A stretch of 64,000 nucleotides of DNA from Aestuariibacter sp. GS-14 (lineage in GTDB: Bacteria > Pseudomonadota > Gammaproteobacteria > Enterobacterales > Alteromonadaceae), in NCBI RefSeq assembly GCF_006494365.1, contig NZ_VHIP01000002.1, positions 558,001-622,000 on the forward strand, read 5' to 3'. Position numbers and translations under genes: made by a program. Of the stretch, positions 54,292-63,716 are shown piece by piece. Below the pieces are notes generated by a model. The model searched no databases and was not told the origin of the DNA. It saw nothing but the letters and a program-made list of their open reading frames with translations. Position 1 is the stretch's first letter; each line of letters begins with the position of its first letter.

Positions 54292-55281
54292 ATGAATCAT
54301 TTTGTTGTATGCGCGCTATACAAATTTGTGGCGCTTGAAGATTATAAAGCTATTCGCCAACCGCTGCTGGATGCCATGGAAAGCAATGGCATTAAAGGTA
54401 CCTTGCTGCTTGCCAGTGAGGGAATTAATGGCACGGTGTCGGGTACTCAGGAAGGTATCGACGCGCTGTTAGCGTGGCTCAATAGCGACGACCGTTTAAA
54501 TCCCATTTCTTACAAGTTGTCTTACCACGAGAATCAACCGTTCTACCGCACCAAGGTAAAGCTGAAAAAAGAAATCGTTACCATGGGTGTGGAAGGCATC
54601 GATCCGCGTAAAACGGTAGGCACCTATGTTAAGCCTAAAGACTGGAACGCACTGATTAGCGATCCGGACGTATTGCTGATCGATACCCGTAACGATTACG
54701 AAATCGAAATTGGTACTTTTGAATACGCGGTAAACCCGAATACCAAAACGTTTCGCGAGTTTCCAGACTATGTAAAAAATAATCTGGATCCGAAAAAGAA
54801 CAAGAAAGTGGCTATGTTCTGCACAGGCGGAATTCGCTGCGAAAAATCGACCGCTTATCTGAAAGAGCAGGGCTTCGAAGAAGTGTATCACCTTGAAGGT
54901 GGTATTCTGCAATATCTGGAAGATGTACCCAAAGAAGAGACATTGTGGAAAGGCGACTGCTTTGTGTTTGACAACCGCGTAGCGGTAAATCACGATCTGG
55001 AAAAGAGCGAATACGATCAGTGTTATGCCTGTCGTTTACCTATTACAGACGATGACAAAACCAGTGATAAATACGAGCAAGGTGTAAGCTGCCCACAGTG
55101 TTTTGGTACGCATACTGAGGAACAACTTGCCCGGTTCCGCGAGCGCGAGAAGCAAATTAATCTGGCTCGTGCCCGTAACGAAGAGCACGTGGGCACTGAA
55201 GCGCGTGATGTAATGGCAGCGCGTCGTAAAGCGAAGGCCGAAGAGCAGCGTCTGCGGGCATTGCAAGCACAAGATAAGTAG
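54292..55281 (+). CDS. trhO: tRNA uridine(34) hydroxylase TrhO
   Basis: A 329-residue rhodanese-type protein of the YceA/TrhO family, which hydroxylates the wobble uridine of some tRNAs on the way to 5-methoxy- or carboxymethoxyuridine. The N-terminal acylphosphatase-like domain has [16 protein letters not shown]. The rhodanese domain contains [14 protein letters not shown] and the catalytic Cys loop [13 protein letters not shown] zinc-ribbon-like C-terminal part has CYAC and CPQC pairs. AAAGG precedes the ATG. It lies in the same window as cmoM, whose product acts later in the same wobble modification. Confidence 0.95.
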   Translation: MNHFVVCALYKFVALEDYKAIRQPLLDAMESNGIKGTLLLASEGINGTVSGTQEGIDALLAWLNSDDRLNPISYKLSYHENQPFYRTKVKLKKEIVTMGVEGIDPRKTVGTYVKPKDWNALISDPDVLLIDTRNDYEIEIGTFEYAVNPNTKTFREFPDYVKNNLDPKKNKKVAMFCTGGIRCEKSTAYLKEQGFEEVYHLEGGILQYLEDVPKEETLWKGDCFVFDNRVAVNHDLEKSEYDQCYACRLPITDDDKTSDKYEQGVSCPQCFGTHTEEQLARFREREKQINLARARNEEHVGTEARDVMAARRKAKAEEQRLRALQAQDK

Positions 55282-55348
55282 TTAGCGTAGACAATTTGCA
55301 TGGGGGCGGTTACACTGCCCGGAATGGGAAAAACAGAAGGGAAAGGCA

Positions 55349-55591
55349 GTGTCTACTGATTTAACACCCGAAAAAATCGCTGAAATTCAAAACGATTTCA
55401 GCTTTTTCGATCGTGATGGCAATGGTCAGATTGATCTGAAAGAGTTTATTGAACTACTTACCGTGATTTCGCCTAAAACCAAGGCCAGTCATGTTGAAGA
55501 AGGCTTTAAACTGATTGATACCAACGACGACGGCTATATAGACTTTGAAGAGTTTTTGTCGTGGTGGCAGGAATGCTGGTGGGAATATTAG
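55349..55591 (+). CDS. Small EF-hand calcium-binding protein
   Basis: An 80-residue cytoplasmic protein consisting of two EF-hands: loops DRDGNGQIDLKE and DTNDDGYIDFEE, each with the acidic residues at positions 1, 3, 5 and 12 of the consensus, flanked by helices. It ends in the Trp-rich WWQECWWEY. This is half a calmodulin in size and looks able to bind two calcium ions. It starts with GTG behind GGGAAAGG. Partner and target are unknown; it stands alone before a bidirectional terminator. Confidence 0.85.
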   Translation: MSTDLTPEKIAEIQNDFSFFDRDGNGQIDLKEFIELLTVISPKTKASHVEEGFKLIDTNDDGYIDFEEFLSWWQECWWEY

Positions 55592-55616
55592 TTTTCACGC
55601 TTAGCTTTTGAGTAAA

Positions 55617-55648
55617 CAAAAAACCGCACTTAGTTGCGGTTTTTTTGT
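55617..55648. terminator. Bidirectional terminator between the EF-hand gene and an esterase gene
   Basis: AAAAAACCGCA pairs with TGCGGTTTTTTT over a short loop. It is flanked by A and T tracts, so it works both ways. The last codon and the stop of the minus-strand esterase gene (55630) lie inside its stem-loop. Confidence 0.93.
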
Positions 55649-56475
55649 ATCTGCTCAATAAAGGCATCGAGTTGCGCGGTGTATTCGGGTAGCTTACCAA
55701 CCTCAAAGTTAATGTCCCGGTGTGATAAAGCAACAGGTAAAACGGTCACTTCTGAATGCAGTGAATCTGCTCGTTGTTTAAACTGCATCGCTTGTTCACA
55801 GGGCTTATCGGCTCGAAGTGTTGAACACACGGCCAGCAAGGGTGGTATGGTATTCGTCAGCACATGAATGGGGGAGCTGGTCTGCCAATAAGCGGGGTCG
55901 GTTCCAAATGCCCGGCGATAAAGTGCTGGTGGGTCTTGTCGCTGCATAATAGCTACAACATCAAATGCAGCAGAATCCAATGCAATGGTGCCTAACCAGG
56001 CAGAGGGTATTTTATTGTTCAGCAATCCAGCCGATGCCTGGGCGTTCACCAGGGCTACAAGATGCGCCCCGGCAGAGTGACCAATCAGAATGACTTTTTC
56101 TGGATCAGCGCCCCATTCAGCTGCATGTGTTTGTGCGTAGGCTATTGCGTTTGAAACATCGTCAGCCTGTGCTAACGGGCCGGTGTCGGGCAACATCCGG
56201 TAATTTATGGACACAACAACATAACCTTTTGGCAGCCAGTGTTTTACCTTATTTGTGATGACTGCGCGGTTGTCTTTATCGCCAAATCGCCATGCTCCAC
56301 CATGCACCAATAAAATTAGCGGCGCGTTGATCAAACCGTTTGAAGTGTATACATCCAGCGTATTTGCCGGATCAGTACCATAGGGTACGTCACGCAAGGT
56401 AGCTGGTATTCGTGCCGCAGCGGTACAGGCCGTTATGCATAAAATGAAAGCTATTAACGCGAACATTTTATGCAT
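55630..56475 (-). CDS. Alpha/beta hydrolase lipoprotein (carboxylesterase-like)
   Basis: A 281-residue lipoprotein (lipobox ITAC, Cys17) of the esterase/BD-FAE-like group. The oxyanion motif HGGAW, the nucleophile elbow GHSAGAH and a C-terminal SHRDI with the probable His are visible, along with PYGTDPANTLDVY at the start, a mark of this subfamily. It may deacetylate or de-esterify plant or algal polysaccharides or act on small esters. It is 19 bases downstream of the DEAD-box helicase gene, on the same strand. Its end is embedded in the terminator. Confidence 0.86.
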   Translation of the reverse strand: MHKMFALIAFILCITACTAAARIPATLRDVPYGTDPANTLDVYTSNGLINAPLILLVHGGAWRFGDKDNRAVITNKVKHWLPKGYVVVSINYRMLPDTGPLAQADDVSNAIAYAQTHAAEWGADPEKVILIGHSAGAHLVALVNAQASAGLLNNKIPSAWLGTIALDSAAFDVVAIMQRQDPPALYRRAFGTDPAYWQTSSPIHVLTNTIPPLLAVCSTLRADKPCEQAMQFKQRADSLHSEVTVLPVALSHRDINFEVGKLPEYTAQLDAFIEQIQKNRN

Positions 56476-56494
56476 AATGGTGAGCCCGTTTCCG

Positions 56495-57844
56495 TTATTC
56501 TTCGCTGTCGTCTATATCTGAAACGTCTTGACGCGGTATGGCTTTTCGGCGCATTGGCATGTCGCCCACATCTTCACCAGCCATAGTGCGCACGCGCTTG
56601 GCGGGTTTGTTTGCTTTGGCTTTTGCATCACCGCCTTTGGCTTTTCCGGCGTGATCGCTATTTTGGGGCTTTGCTACTTTGGGCTTTTTACCACTGAATT
56701 TCGCAGGTAATTCGGGGTGTGGTTGCGGGGCGATGTCGTAGGATAATTGTTCAGTGAGCAATGTATAAGTTTGCCAGTCGCGCTTACCTACAAATGAAAT
56801 GGCGACCCCCTGATTGCCTGCACGACCAGTGCGGCCAATACGGTGAATATATTCCTCTGGCTGTTTGGGCAAATCATAATTAATTACCAGTCCGACCTTG
56901 GATAAGTCGAGACCGCGTGACGCCACATCGGTGGTTACCAGCACATCAAACTGCCCACGGCTGAAATCGTTCATGGTTATTGAACGCTTGGATTGCGCGT
57001 AATCGCCACGCAAGGCTCGAAACGACCTGTTTGGAACCTGGGTTGTCATGGCAGTGGCAAGGCGCTCAGCATCGTCACGGGTGGCGGTAAATACGATAGC
57101 CTGATTGTAACTAAGTTGCTGTAGCTGATGCGCCAGCATGGCATCCTTGTGATCCGGGCCATCAGCAAAATACAGGCTTTGCGAAATATCGGTATGCTGG
57201 GCATTGGCAGTACCAATGGCCACGCGCACTGGTGCTTTTAACAGCTTATCCAGTAAATGATTTAATTCAATGTGGTCCAGCGTAGCGGAAAACAGCATCG
57301 TTTGACGTTTACGGTGGTCGGCCTGCTGATTTATTAAGGTTAATGCTTTGGCAAAGCCTAAATCCAGCATGCGATCGGCTTCGTCGAATACCAGCATTTC
57401 CAAACCCTGGATAAAAAAGCTCTTATCTTCCAGATGGTCGGCAATTCGGCCCGGCGTACCCACAATGATATGAGGATTACGGCGTAGTGCTTTAGTCTGG
57501 TCGTTAAAATTATCGCCACCGACTATCAAGGTAGTGGTGATATTTTTTTTCTGACACAGCCATTTAACTTCTGAAAACACCTGTTTTGCCAGTTCGCGGG
57601 TGGGGGCAAGAATAAGCACTCTCGGATCTTTTTTGCTCAATGCTTTTTGCGTAAGCAGGCGATGCACGATCGGCACCAGAAACGCCAGTGTTTTACCTGA
57701 GCCCGTTTTTGACGATGCCATAATGTCTTTACCCAGCAAAGCTGGCAGGATGGTTTGTTCCTGAACGTCGGTCAGTTCAGTAAACTGCTTGTCCTGAAGA
57801 CGGGAAACAATGGTATGGTGAACGGGTAAATCGGTAATTAACAA
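56495..57844 (-). CDS. DEAD-box RNA helicase
   Basis: A 449-residue helicase core with motifs Q (FTELTDVQEQ), I (SSKTGSGKT), Ia (PTRELA), Ib (GTPGR), II (DEAD), III (SAT), IV, V and VI (HRIGRTGRAG). The C-terminal ~75 residues are Lys/Ala/Gly-rich and basic, as in RhlE/SrmB-type proteins, which use such tails for RNA binding. It probably acts in ribosome assembly or RNA decay. The start is most likely the TTG at 57844, with GGAG seven bases upstream, giving LLITDLPVHHTIV; a TTG at 57859 is also in frame. The esterase gene follows on the same strand. Confidence 0.92.
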   Translation of the reverse strand: MLITDLPVHHTIVSRLQDKQFTELTDVQEQTILPALLGKDIMASSKTGSGKTLAFLVPIVHRLLTQKALSKKDPRVLILAPTRELAKQVFSEVKWLCQKKNITTTLIVGGDNFNDQTKALRRNPHIIVGTPGRIADHLEDKSFFIQGLEMLVFDEADRMLDLGFAKALTLINQQADHRKRQTMLFSATLDHIELNHLLDKLLKAPVRVAIGTANAQHTDISQSLYFADGPDHKDAMLAHQLQQLSYNQAIVFTATRDDAERLATAMTTQVPNRSFRALRGDYAQSKRSITMNDFSRGQFDVLVTTDVASRGLDLSKVGLVINYDLPKQPEEYIHRIGRTGRAGNQGVAISFVGKRDWQTYTLLTEQLSYDIAPQPHPELPAKFSGKKPKVAKPQNSDHAGKAKGGDAKAKANKPAKRVRTMAGEDVGDMPMRRKAIPRQDVSDIDDSEE

Positions 57845-57930
57845 AACAGCACTCCACAATAATATCGCCCTTATTATCCCTGATTAACCCATAGAGTAAA
57901 GCGAAAGCGGGGCAGACTTATCATTCGTAG

Positions 57931-57964
57931 ATAAGAAAGGCAGCGGGACACGACGCCCGCCGCC
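57931..57964 (-). terminator. Terminator of the CoA-transferase operon
   Basis: GGCAGCGGG (57939-57947) and CCCGCCGCC (57956-57964) form a stem of eight pairs with one mismatch and an eight-base loop; on the minus strand it is followed by TTTCTTAT. It begins 27 bases after the scoB stop. Confidence 0.75.
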
Positions 57965-57990
57965 AAAAGACCGTGAGGTCTCAAAGGGAA

Positions 57991-58650
57991 TTAAGCAAAT
58001 TGCATTTCCGGAATATCGCCATCGGCAACTAATTTACCCGCTGTTTTCTGGCGAATTTCCTCAACCGATACGCCTGGCGCGCGCTCGCGCAAATGGAACG
58101 CACCGTCTTTTACTTCCAGTACTGCTAAGTCGGTAATAATGCGTGTAATGCAGTTCACACCGGTTAGTGGTAATGTGCATTCCTGCAATAATTTAGAGTT
58201 ACCGTGTTTATCGGCGTGGGTCATGGTAACGATAATGTTTTTAGCACCTGCAACCAGATCCATTGCACCACCCATGCCTTTAATCAGTTTGCCGGGGATC
58301 ATCCACGACGCAATATTGCCGTTTACGTCTACTTCAAATGCTCCCAGAACAGTAAAGTCCACATGCCCGCCGCGGATCATGGCAAAGCTTTCAGCCGAAC
58401 TGAAAATAGACGCACCGCTGATGGCCGTTACGGTTTCTTTGCCAGCGTTAATCATGTCGGCGTCGATTTGTTCTTCGGTGGGGTATGGTCCCATGCCCAG
58501 CAGGCCGTTTTCAGACTGTAACATTACGCTGATCCCTTTGGGCACAAAGTTAGCCGCCAGGGTAGGAATACCAATGCCCAGGTTTACGTAGTTGCCGTCC
58601 TGAAATTCCTGGGCTACACGCATTGCGATTTGATCTCTGGTTAATGCCAT
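57991..58650 (-). CDS. scoB: 3-Oxoacid CoA-transferase subunit B
   Basis: A 219-residue subunit. The catalytic Glu is in the family motif [13 protein letters not shown], and the N-terminal [24 protein letters not shown] is diagnostic for the B subunit of succinyl-CoA:3-ketoacid or acetate/butyrate CoA-transferases. It activates acetoacetate with CoA from succinyl-CoA, or a similar exchange. It follows scoA by nine bases. A 5' AT-rich LysR-linked promoter drives the pair. Confidence 0.93.
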   Translation of the reverse strand: MALTRDQIAMRVAQEFQDGNYVNLGIGIPTLAANFVPKGISVMLQSENGLLGMGPYPTEEQIDADMINAGKETVTAISGASIFSSAESFAMIRGGHVDFTVLGAFEVDVNGNIASWMIPGKLIKGMGGAMDLVAGAKNIIVTMTHADKHGNSKLLQECTLPLTGVNCITRIITDLAVLEVKDGAFHLRERAPGVSVEEIRQKTAGKLVADGDIPEMQFA

Positions 58651-58659
58651 GACTGCCTC

Positions 58660-59358
58660 CTATTTAGCCGTAACGCGACGTTCGATACGTTTTTCAAACG
58701 TACCCTTAATAACGCGATCTACGTAGATACCGGGTGTATGAATATGTGCTGGATCCAGTGTGCCGGGCTCTACGATTTCTTCTACTTCAACCACGGTAAT
58801 TTTACCGGCAGTGGCTGCCATTGGGTTAAAGTTTTGCGCGGTATGGCGGTATACACAGTTACCATAACGGTCGGCTTTCCAGGCTTTTACAATAGCAAAG
58901 TCACCTGTAATCGACTCTTCAAGAATATACGGGCGACCGTTAAACTCTTTTACTTCTTTGCCTTCACCTACCGGTGTGCCGTAACCCGTAGCAGTATAAA
59001 ACGCTGGAATTCCCGCGCCGCCAGCACGCATTTTTTCAGCCAGCGTGCCTTGTGGTGTTAATTCTACTTCCAGCTCACCATTTAATAGTTGCTGTTCAAA
59101 CAAGGCGTTTTCACCCACATAAGACGAGATCATTTTTTTGACTTGCTTGTCTTCCAGCAAAATGCCCAAACCAAAGCCATCAACACCACAATTGTTTGAT
59201 ACTATGGTAAGACCTTTGGTGCCCATTTTTTTGATTTGCGCAATGAGTCCTTCCGGAATACCGCACAGGCCAAAGCCTCCTGCAATGACAGTCATGTCGT
59301 CAGACAAACCCTGCATTGCTTCTTCGTAACTGGATACGACTTTATCGAAACCAGACAT
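58660..59358 (-). CDS. scoA: 3-Oxoacid CoA-transferase subunit A
   Basis: A 232-residue subunit. [26 protein letters not shown] and the glycine-rich [19 protein letters not shown] are the classical subunit A signatures, and [12 protein letters not shown] lies near the C-terminus. The ATG at 59358 with GGAG eight bases upstream fits the family start; the frame is open from 59388. It is the first gene of the scoAB operon and divergent from a LysR regulator. The pair probably serves use of acetoacetate from leucine or fatty acid breakdown. Confidence 0.93.
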   Translation of the reverse strand: MSGFDKVVSSYEEAMQGLSDDMTVIAGGFGLCGIPEGLIAQIKKMGTKGLTIVSNNCGVDGFGLGILLEDKQVKKMISSYVGENALFEQQLLNGELEVELTPQGTLAEKMRAGGAGIPAFYTATGYGTPVGEGKEVKEFNGRPYILEESITGDFAIVKAWKADRYGNCVYRHTAQNFNPMAATAGKITVVEVEEIVEPGTLDPAHIHTPGIYVDRVIKGTFEKRIERRVTAK

Positions 59359-59429
59359 AGCATGCTCTCCTATATGTTGTGAACGCAAGTAGTATCAAAT
59401 AGCGTTAAAGTTTTGTAAAATCGAATTAA

Positions 59430-59443
59430 TATCAGTATTGATA
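59430..59443 (+). promoter_or_regulatory. Inverted repeat in the scoA-LysR promoter region
   Basis: TATCA-N4-TGATA is a perfect inverted repeat in the 101-base gap between the divergent scoA and LysR genes, 16 bases before the LysR start. LysR proteins bind interrupted dyads of this kind, so this is a candidate site. A conventional -10/-35 pair was not assigned. Confidence 0.4.
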
Positions 59444-59459
59444 AATAAAAGTTATTAAT

Positions 59460-60347
59460 ATGAGTGTGTCTTACCGAAATATGCAAGCGTTTGTGTGTGT
59501 AGCTGAATCGGCCACCTTTGCCGAAGCAGCTGAAAAGCTGTTTCTAACCCAACCGGCCTTGTCGAGTGCCATTAAGAAGATGGAAGAACAGTTGGGTGGT
59601 CAATTGTTTAGTCGCACTACGCGGCGGGTACAGCTTACCCCGGAGGGCGAAACCTTGTTGCCTCAGGCAAAGCGGTTACTGCACGATTGGGATGATGCCA
59701 TTGACGGTGTACAGCATCTATTTGCGATGTCGCAGGGTAGGTTAGTGGTGGCTGCCATGCCGTCGTTTGCCGAGTCCAAACTGCCGCCTATCCTGATGCG
59801 GTTTCATCAGGCGTACCCCAATATTCGATTACGGATACTGGATGTCATTATGGAAGAAACCATCGAGGCAGTGCGGTCAGGGCGCGCCGATCTGGGATTT
59901 TGTTTTGAACCCGAAGTGATGGATAACCTGGAATTTGTTCCGTTGTTTACCGACAGCTTTATGGCCGTGATGCAAGCAGATCATCCTTTGGGCATTCACA
60001 AGCGGGTACGCTGGCAAGATCTGGTAAGTAAACCTTTTATTGCCCTGAATAAAGGGTCGAGTGTCAGGCAGTGGACAGAAGAAACTGCCAGTCAGTTTGG
60101 CAACTTACAGATTGTAGCTGAAACCGGGCAGTATGGTTCGGTTGGACAACTCATTGCCCAGGGGCTGGGAATTTCAGTAGTGCCGTCCTTGTGTTTAGAG
60201 CAAATGCTACGCAAAGGGTTGGTTTGTAGGGAGATTGATAATAATCCGCTGGTAAAACGGGTTGGGATCATTCGCGCAGCCAGAGGTGTTACGTCAAAAG
60301 CGTCGCAAACCCTTTGGCAGCAGGTTTGCGACAAGGGGCGGAATTAG
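59460..60347 (+). CDS. LysR-family transcriptional regulator
   Basis: A 295-residue LysR regulator. The helix-turn-helix is TFAEAAEKLFLTQPALSSAIKKMEEQLGGQLFSRT, followed by the effector-binding domain (~90-290; GRLVVAAMPSFAESKLPPIL starts it). It is divergent from scoAB, the classical arrangement for a LysR activator of the neighbouring operon, so it probably responds to an acyl-CoA or organic acid. Its end overlaps the convergent eptA gene by four bases. Confidence 0.9.
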   Translation: MSVSYRNMQAFVCVAESATFAEAAEKLFLTQPALSSAIKKMEEQLGGQLFSRTTRRVQLTPEGETLLPQAKRLLHDWDDAIDGVQHLFAMSQGRLVVAAMPSFAESKLPPILMRFHQAYPNIRLRILDVIMEETIEAVRSGRADLGFCFEPEVMDNLEFVPLFTDSFMAVMQADHPLGIHKRVRWQDLVSKPFIALNKGSSVRQWTEETASQFGNLQIVAETGQYGSVGQLIAQGLGISVVPSLCLEQMLRKGLVCREIDNNPLVKRVGIIRAARGVTSKASQTLWQQVCDKGRN

Positions 60348-61966
60348 GGCTGCCCGATACGCAGGGATTCTTGCCCCATGCACTGCGCCAGAATATCGCG
60401 CTCTGGTTTATATGTGGACGACGTTACAGCTGTTGCACCTAACAAGGTATCGTAGAGATTATCATGTGAATACTGATCTTTATTGTGCATAGCGCATTGA
60501 TTGCTGGCGATCATAGGGGTATTTCGCCAGAACAAGAGTGGCACCGTTGTTTGCGATTCTGGTGCCAGCGCATAAGGGAATCCGTGCAGATATAGTCCTG
60601 CTTCCCCTAATGACTCACCATGATCGGAAACATACAACAATTGAGTATGTTCTATGGAGCTGTATTCCAGTTCATGAATCAGACTCGCTAACACGTGATC
60701 AGTGTAGGCTATGGTGTTGTCGTAAGTATTGATGAGCGCTTCGTTTGAACAGTGTTGAATGTCGCTTTGTGGGCAATCGGGTGTAAATCGGCGAAATGAA
60801 TCCGGATAACGCTGATAGTAAGTTGGACCATGTGATCCCATCATATGTAAAACTAACACTGCATGCTTAGCTGTACTTAAGGCAATATATTCTTTCAGTG
60901 CTGTAATGAGAACTTCGTCGTAACAGGTTCCTTGTTCACAAATTTTAGGGTCAAGTTGTTCAATTGTAAGCTCATTAACCCTTTTGCATACACCTTTACA
61001 GCTGGAATTATTATCTACCCAGAACACTTCGTATCCGGCTTTTTGTATTATGTCCAAAACGTTTTCTTGTTGTTCGGCACTGTAGTGACTGTATTCGCTG
61101 CGATCGAGCCTGGAAAACATACAGGGCACTGACACAGCCGTAGCAGTGCCACATGAAGAGATATCCGTAACCATATTTAACCCAATTTCAGCGAGTTCTG
61201 GCGTAGTATTACGTGAATAACCCAATATTTGAAAATGGTCTGCCCGAGCAGTTTCTCCCACAACAACAACAGTTAATGACTTAGTATCTAGGTGTTCCCG
61301 TTGAATAACAGGTGTGGCGTCGAGTGTAATTAACGGCGTATCACGCTGATAAATTTTTTGTTTTGCAATTTTAATTGACGCATCTGCAAACGCTATTGGT
61401 GTGATATAACGAGTGAGTTCGTGATGATTGCGAAAAAACGCTGCGAAATCTTTGTAATAGAATGCCCCCAGTAATACAACGCTAAACAAAGACACCGCGC
61501 TCACTTTTAGCGCTGAAAGCATTTGAACACGATAGGTGTTGGGGATTGTTAGGCGTAACAATAACCATGCGGGTAACACACCACTGAGTAATACGATAAC
61601 CATTGCTGAGCTGTTAAAGTAGCTGAGTGCTTCGTGGGTGTCGGTTTCCAGAAAATTGATGATCATCGATTTGTCGAAGACAATGCCATAAGTTGCAGTG
61701 GCATAAGCCAGTGGAGCACTAAGCAGAATAAGTATCGCGCCCGCTGTTCTAATCCCTGTAAAAATGGATAATGCAGAAACGAGCAAAATCATCATGCTAC
61801 CCAACACCCAGAAAATACTCAAAACAAACAGGATATTCTCGATGCTGCTATCCGGCATCAGATTAATGACCTGATTAATAAAGCTACGGTTGGCAATAAC
61901 CAATAAAAACAGGGCAGTGAGCACTAATTGGATAACAGGCGATTTAGTTGTTTTTTTAGTTAGCAT
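60344..61966 (-). CDS. eptA: Phosphoethanolamine transferase, EptA/MCR family
   Basis: A 540-residue inner-membrane enzyme. Five helices span residues ~10-170; the periplasmic domain has Glu238 in VVGETARADHF, the phosphoethanolamine-accepting Thr276 in SCGTATAVSVPCMFS, and metal ligands in LYVSDHGESLGE. Paired Cys residues occur as in EptA and MCR proteins. It transfers phosphoethanolamine to lipid A and lowers polymyxin binding. A PmrA-like box lies 45 bases upstream. The last four bases overlap the convergent LysR gene. Chromosomal location without mobile elements suggests an intrinsic gene, not recent acquisition. Confidence 0.92.
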   Translation of the reverse strand: MLTKKTTKSPVIQLVLTALFLLVIANRSFINQVINLMPDSSIENILFVLSIFWVLGSMMILLVSALSIFTGIRTAGAILILLSAPLAYATATYGIVFDKSMIINFLETDTHEALSYFNSSAMVIVLLSGVLPAWLLLRLTIPNTYRVQMLSALKVSAVSLFSVVLLGAFYYKDFAAFFRNHHELTRYITPIAFADASIKIAKQKIYQRDTPLITLDATPVIQREHLDTKSLTVVVVGETARADHFQILGYSRNTTPELAEIGLNMVTDISSCGTATAVSVPCMFSRLDRSEYSHYSAEQQENVLDIIQKAGYEVFWVDNNSSCKGVCKRVNELTIEQLDPKICEQGTCYDEVLITALKEYIALSTAKHAVLVLHMMGSHGPTYYQRYPDSFRRFTPDCPQSDIQHCSNEALINTYDNTIAYTDHVLASLIHELEYSSIEHTQLLYVSDHGESLGEAGLYLHGFPYALAPESQTTVPLLFWRNTPMIASNQCAMHNKDQYSHDNLYDTLLGATAVTSSTYKPERDILAQCMGQESLRIGQP

Positions 61967-62010
61967 ATCGGCAGCTCTGAGTATTATTTATCCAAATGTG
62001 GCAGGTTTTT

Positions 62011-62027
62011 ATTAAGACAACCTTAAC
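62011..62027 (-). promoter_or_regulatory. PmrA-box-like direct repeat upstream of eptA
   Basis: On the minus strand the site reads GTTAAG-N5-CTTAAT, two hexamers 11 bases apart as in PmrA (BasR) boxes. It lies 45 bases before the eptA start, placing the second hexamer where a -35 box would be; an AT-rich TAAATAATAC follows 20 bases on as a possible -10. Confidence 0.6.
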
Positions 62028-62029
62028 GA

Positions 62030-63691
62030 CTAAAACGATTGTTTAACCTGGAGCTGCCACTGCCAGCTATCGGTATTGGGACCGCCTGTCAACGGTGTCG
62101 CAATATCCAGGTGAATTACATGTTTGTGACTGGACCGATTTGAATATATCCGCGCACCAATACCAGTACTGGCAAGTGTACCTGTGTATTCATTTGGGTT
62201 GCTTGTGTTGTTTTGCCATGCTTTACCCACATCGGCAAACGCAGCCAATCCAATGTCGAACATGCGATACAGATTCCATTTAGGGTAATAACGTAATTCA
62301 AACGCATTAATTGCTCTGTGATCGCCATGCTGATATTGCAGAGGATAACCACGCACACCACTTTCGCCTCCAAGTGCGATTGGTAAGTCGGCGTAATTGT
62401 TACTGCTTATAGTAACCTGAGTAAGATTGTAAATGCCGAACTTGGACGCAAAGCGATAGAAAGCCTCTGCAGTCAGGTTTGCGTAGAGTAAATCGTGATC
62501 TTGCACATGATAGGTTTTGTTTACCTGACCACTAAACATCAACAACGTCGTTGGCCACATGTAGCCTTTCTGCCAGCGCCATTGGGCGTGTAAACCATAG
62601 TTGGCGTTGGCAAACGGGTTTGTTTCAACACCAAGTTTGAAGGTATGGTGCCATCCCAGATTTATATCTTCCTGCTGATTGGTCAGGTAGATATCCTGTA
62701 GTACCTGAAAATCAGCTTGCAGATACTCATATTCAACCCAGGGGTAACTAAATTTTCGGTCCTGTGGTAATGTGTCCAGTGCAGTAAATTCGTTGTGTTC
62801 AACGTTATAAAATTGATCTTCCTGCTGAGTATAACCCAAGGTAAGTCGGTGATACTGATTGTCGGTATTTGCGAGTAACATGCCGTACGCAAGGATTAGC
62901 TGATTTCCTGTATGACCAAATATACGTTGAGAAGCACCATTTTGAAAAATCTCGTCCTCTTTGTCGAAATCCAGATAATTAATAAACCACGCGTTTTCTG
63001 ATGAAAGCTGATAAAACGGCTTGGCGGCATCGAACTGAATGATACTGCCGTCGTCGTTGTCTTCGACGTCAATTAGCATGCTGCTATAGGGAATAAAGGG
63101 AATTTGAGACCCAACTTTAAACCGGTATCCACTGCGTTGTTCGTCGGTTTTGTACTCAGCACTTAGCTGTATGCCTTTTCCGAGTAAGTTGTCTTCTTTA
63201 ACACCAAGTTCAAATTTGTTTTTGCCCCCTTTTCTGCCAAAACTCACTGTGGGTAACATCGACCAGTTATCCCATGTGGTTACTTCTACGGTAACGGCTT
63301 CATCAATGTTGCAGGTATCTGAAAATGCGACACTGGCATCGCGAATATACACTTCTTTGCGAATAATGCGCTCAGCTTCGGCAAGCTGTTCAGCAGTTAC
63401 AATATCGCCTTCTTTAAAAGGCAATCTTTCCTCAATTACGGTAGGTTTTGTGCTGATGTGGAACTGATTGGCTAAGCGGTGCAGCAAATATTGCTCAGTG
63501 TCGCTATCGTCAAAAATATTCTGCGTGCTAATAACGACTTTATCGACTTTTATTGAATCACTTTGTTGCGGCGTTGTATTAGGGCAGGGCGTGTTGGCCC
63601 CGCATTCAAACGCAACGATTATCGACGCAAGTAGAAAGGTAATTCGACTAACAGGAACTGAATAAGACATTTTTTTGTGCCATAACCACAT
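62030..63691 (-). CDS. BamA/TamA-like outer-membrane barrel protein with one POTRA domain
   Basis: A 553-residue exported protein of the Omp85 superfamily. After a signal peptide come a POTRA domain (~45-125; KVDKVVISTQNIFDDSD to VTVEVTTWDNW) and a beta-barrel that carries the VRGY/F motif in GGESGVRGYPLQYQHGD and ends in Phe. Omp85 proteins insert or translocate outer-membrane proteins; this one has one POTRA instead of the five of BamA, so its role is specialised. The ATG at 63691 has AAGG upstream; the ATG at 63670 is an alternative. A PmrA-like box precedes it. Same strand as eptA, 63 bases before it. Confidence 0.8.
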   Translation of the reverse strand: MWLWHKKMSYSVPVSRITFLLASIIVAFECGANTPCPNTTPQQSDSIKVDKVVISTQNIFDDSDTEQYLLHRLANQFHISTKPTVIEERLPFKEGDIVTAEQLAEAERIIRKEVYIRDASVAFSDTCNIDEAVTVEVTTWDNWSMLPTVSFGRKGGKNKFELGVKEDNLLGKGIQLSAEYKTDEQRSGYRFKVGSQIPFIPYSSMLIDVEDNDDGSIIQFDAAKPFYQLSSENAWFINYLDFDKEDEIFQNGASQRIFGHTGNQLILAYGMLLANTDNQYHRLTLGYTQQEDQFYNVEHNEFTALDTLPQDRKFSYPWVEYEYLQADFQVLQDIYLTNQQEDINLGWHHTFKLGVETNPFANANYGLHAQWRWQKGYMWPTTLLMFSGQVNKTYHVQDHDLLYANLTAEAFYRFASKFGIYNLTQVTISSNNYADLPIALGGESGVRGYPLQYQHGDHRAINAFELRYYPKWNLYRMFDIGLAAFADVGKAWQNNTSNPNEYTGTLASTGIGARIYSNRSSHKHVIHLDIATPLTGGPNTDSWQWQLQVKQSF

Positions 63692-63716
63692 TTGCCTTTA
63701 GTTATGACGCACAAGT

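Noticed and set aside
60344-61966. Possibility of a mobile mcr-type resistance gene
   Set aside because: No insertion sequence, plasmid gene or base-composition change surrounds it, and a chromosomal regulator box is present; it looks intrinsic.
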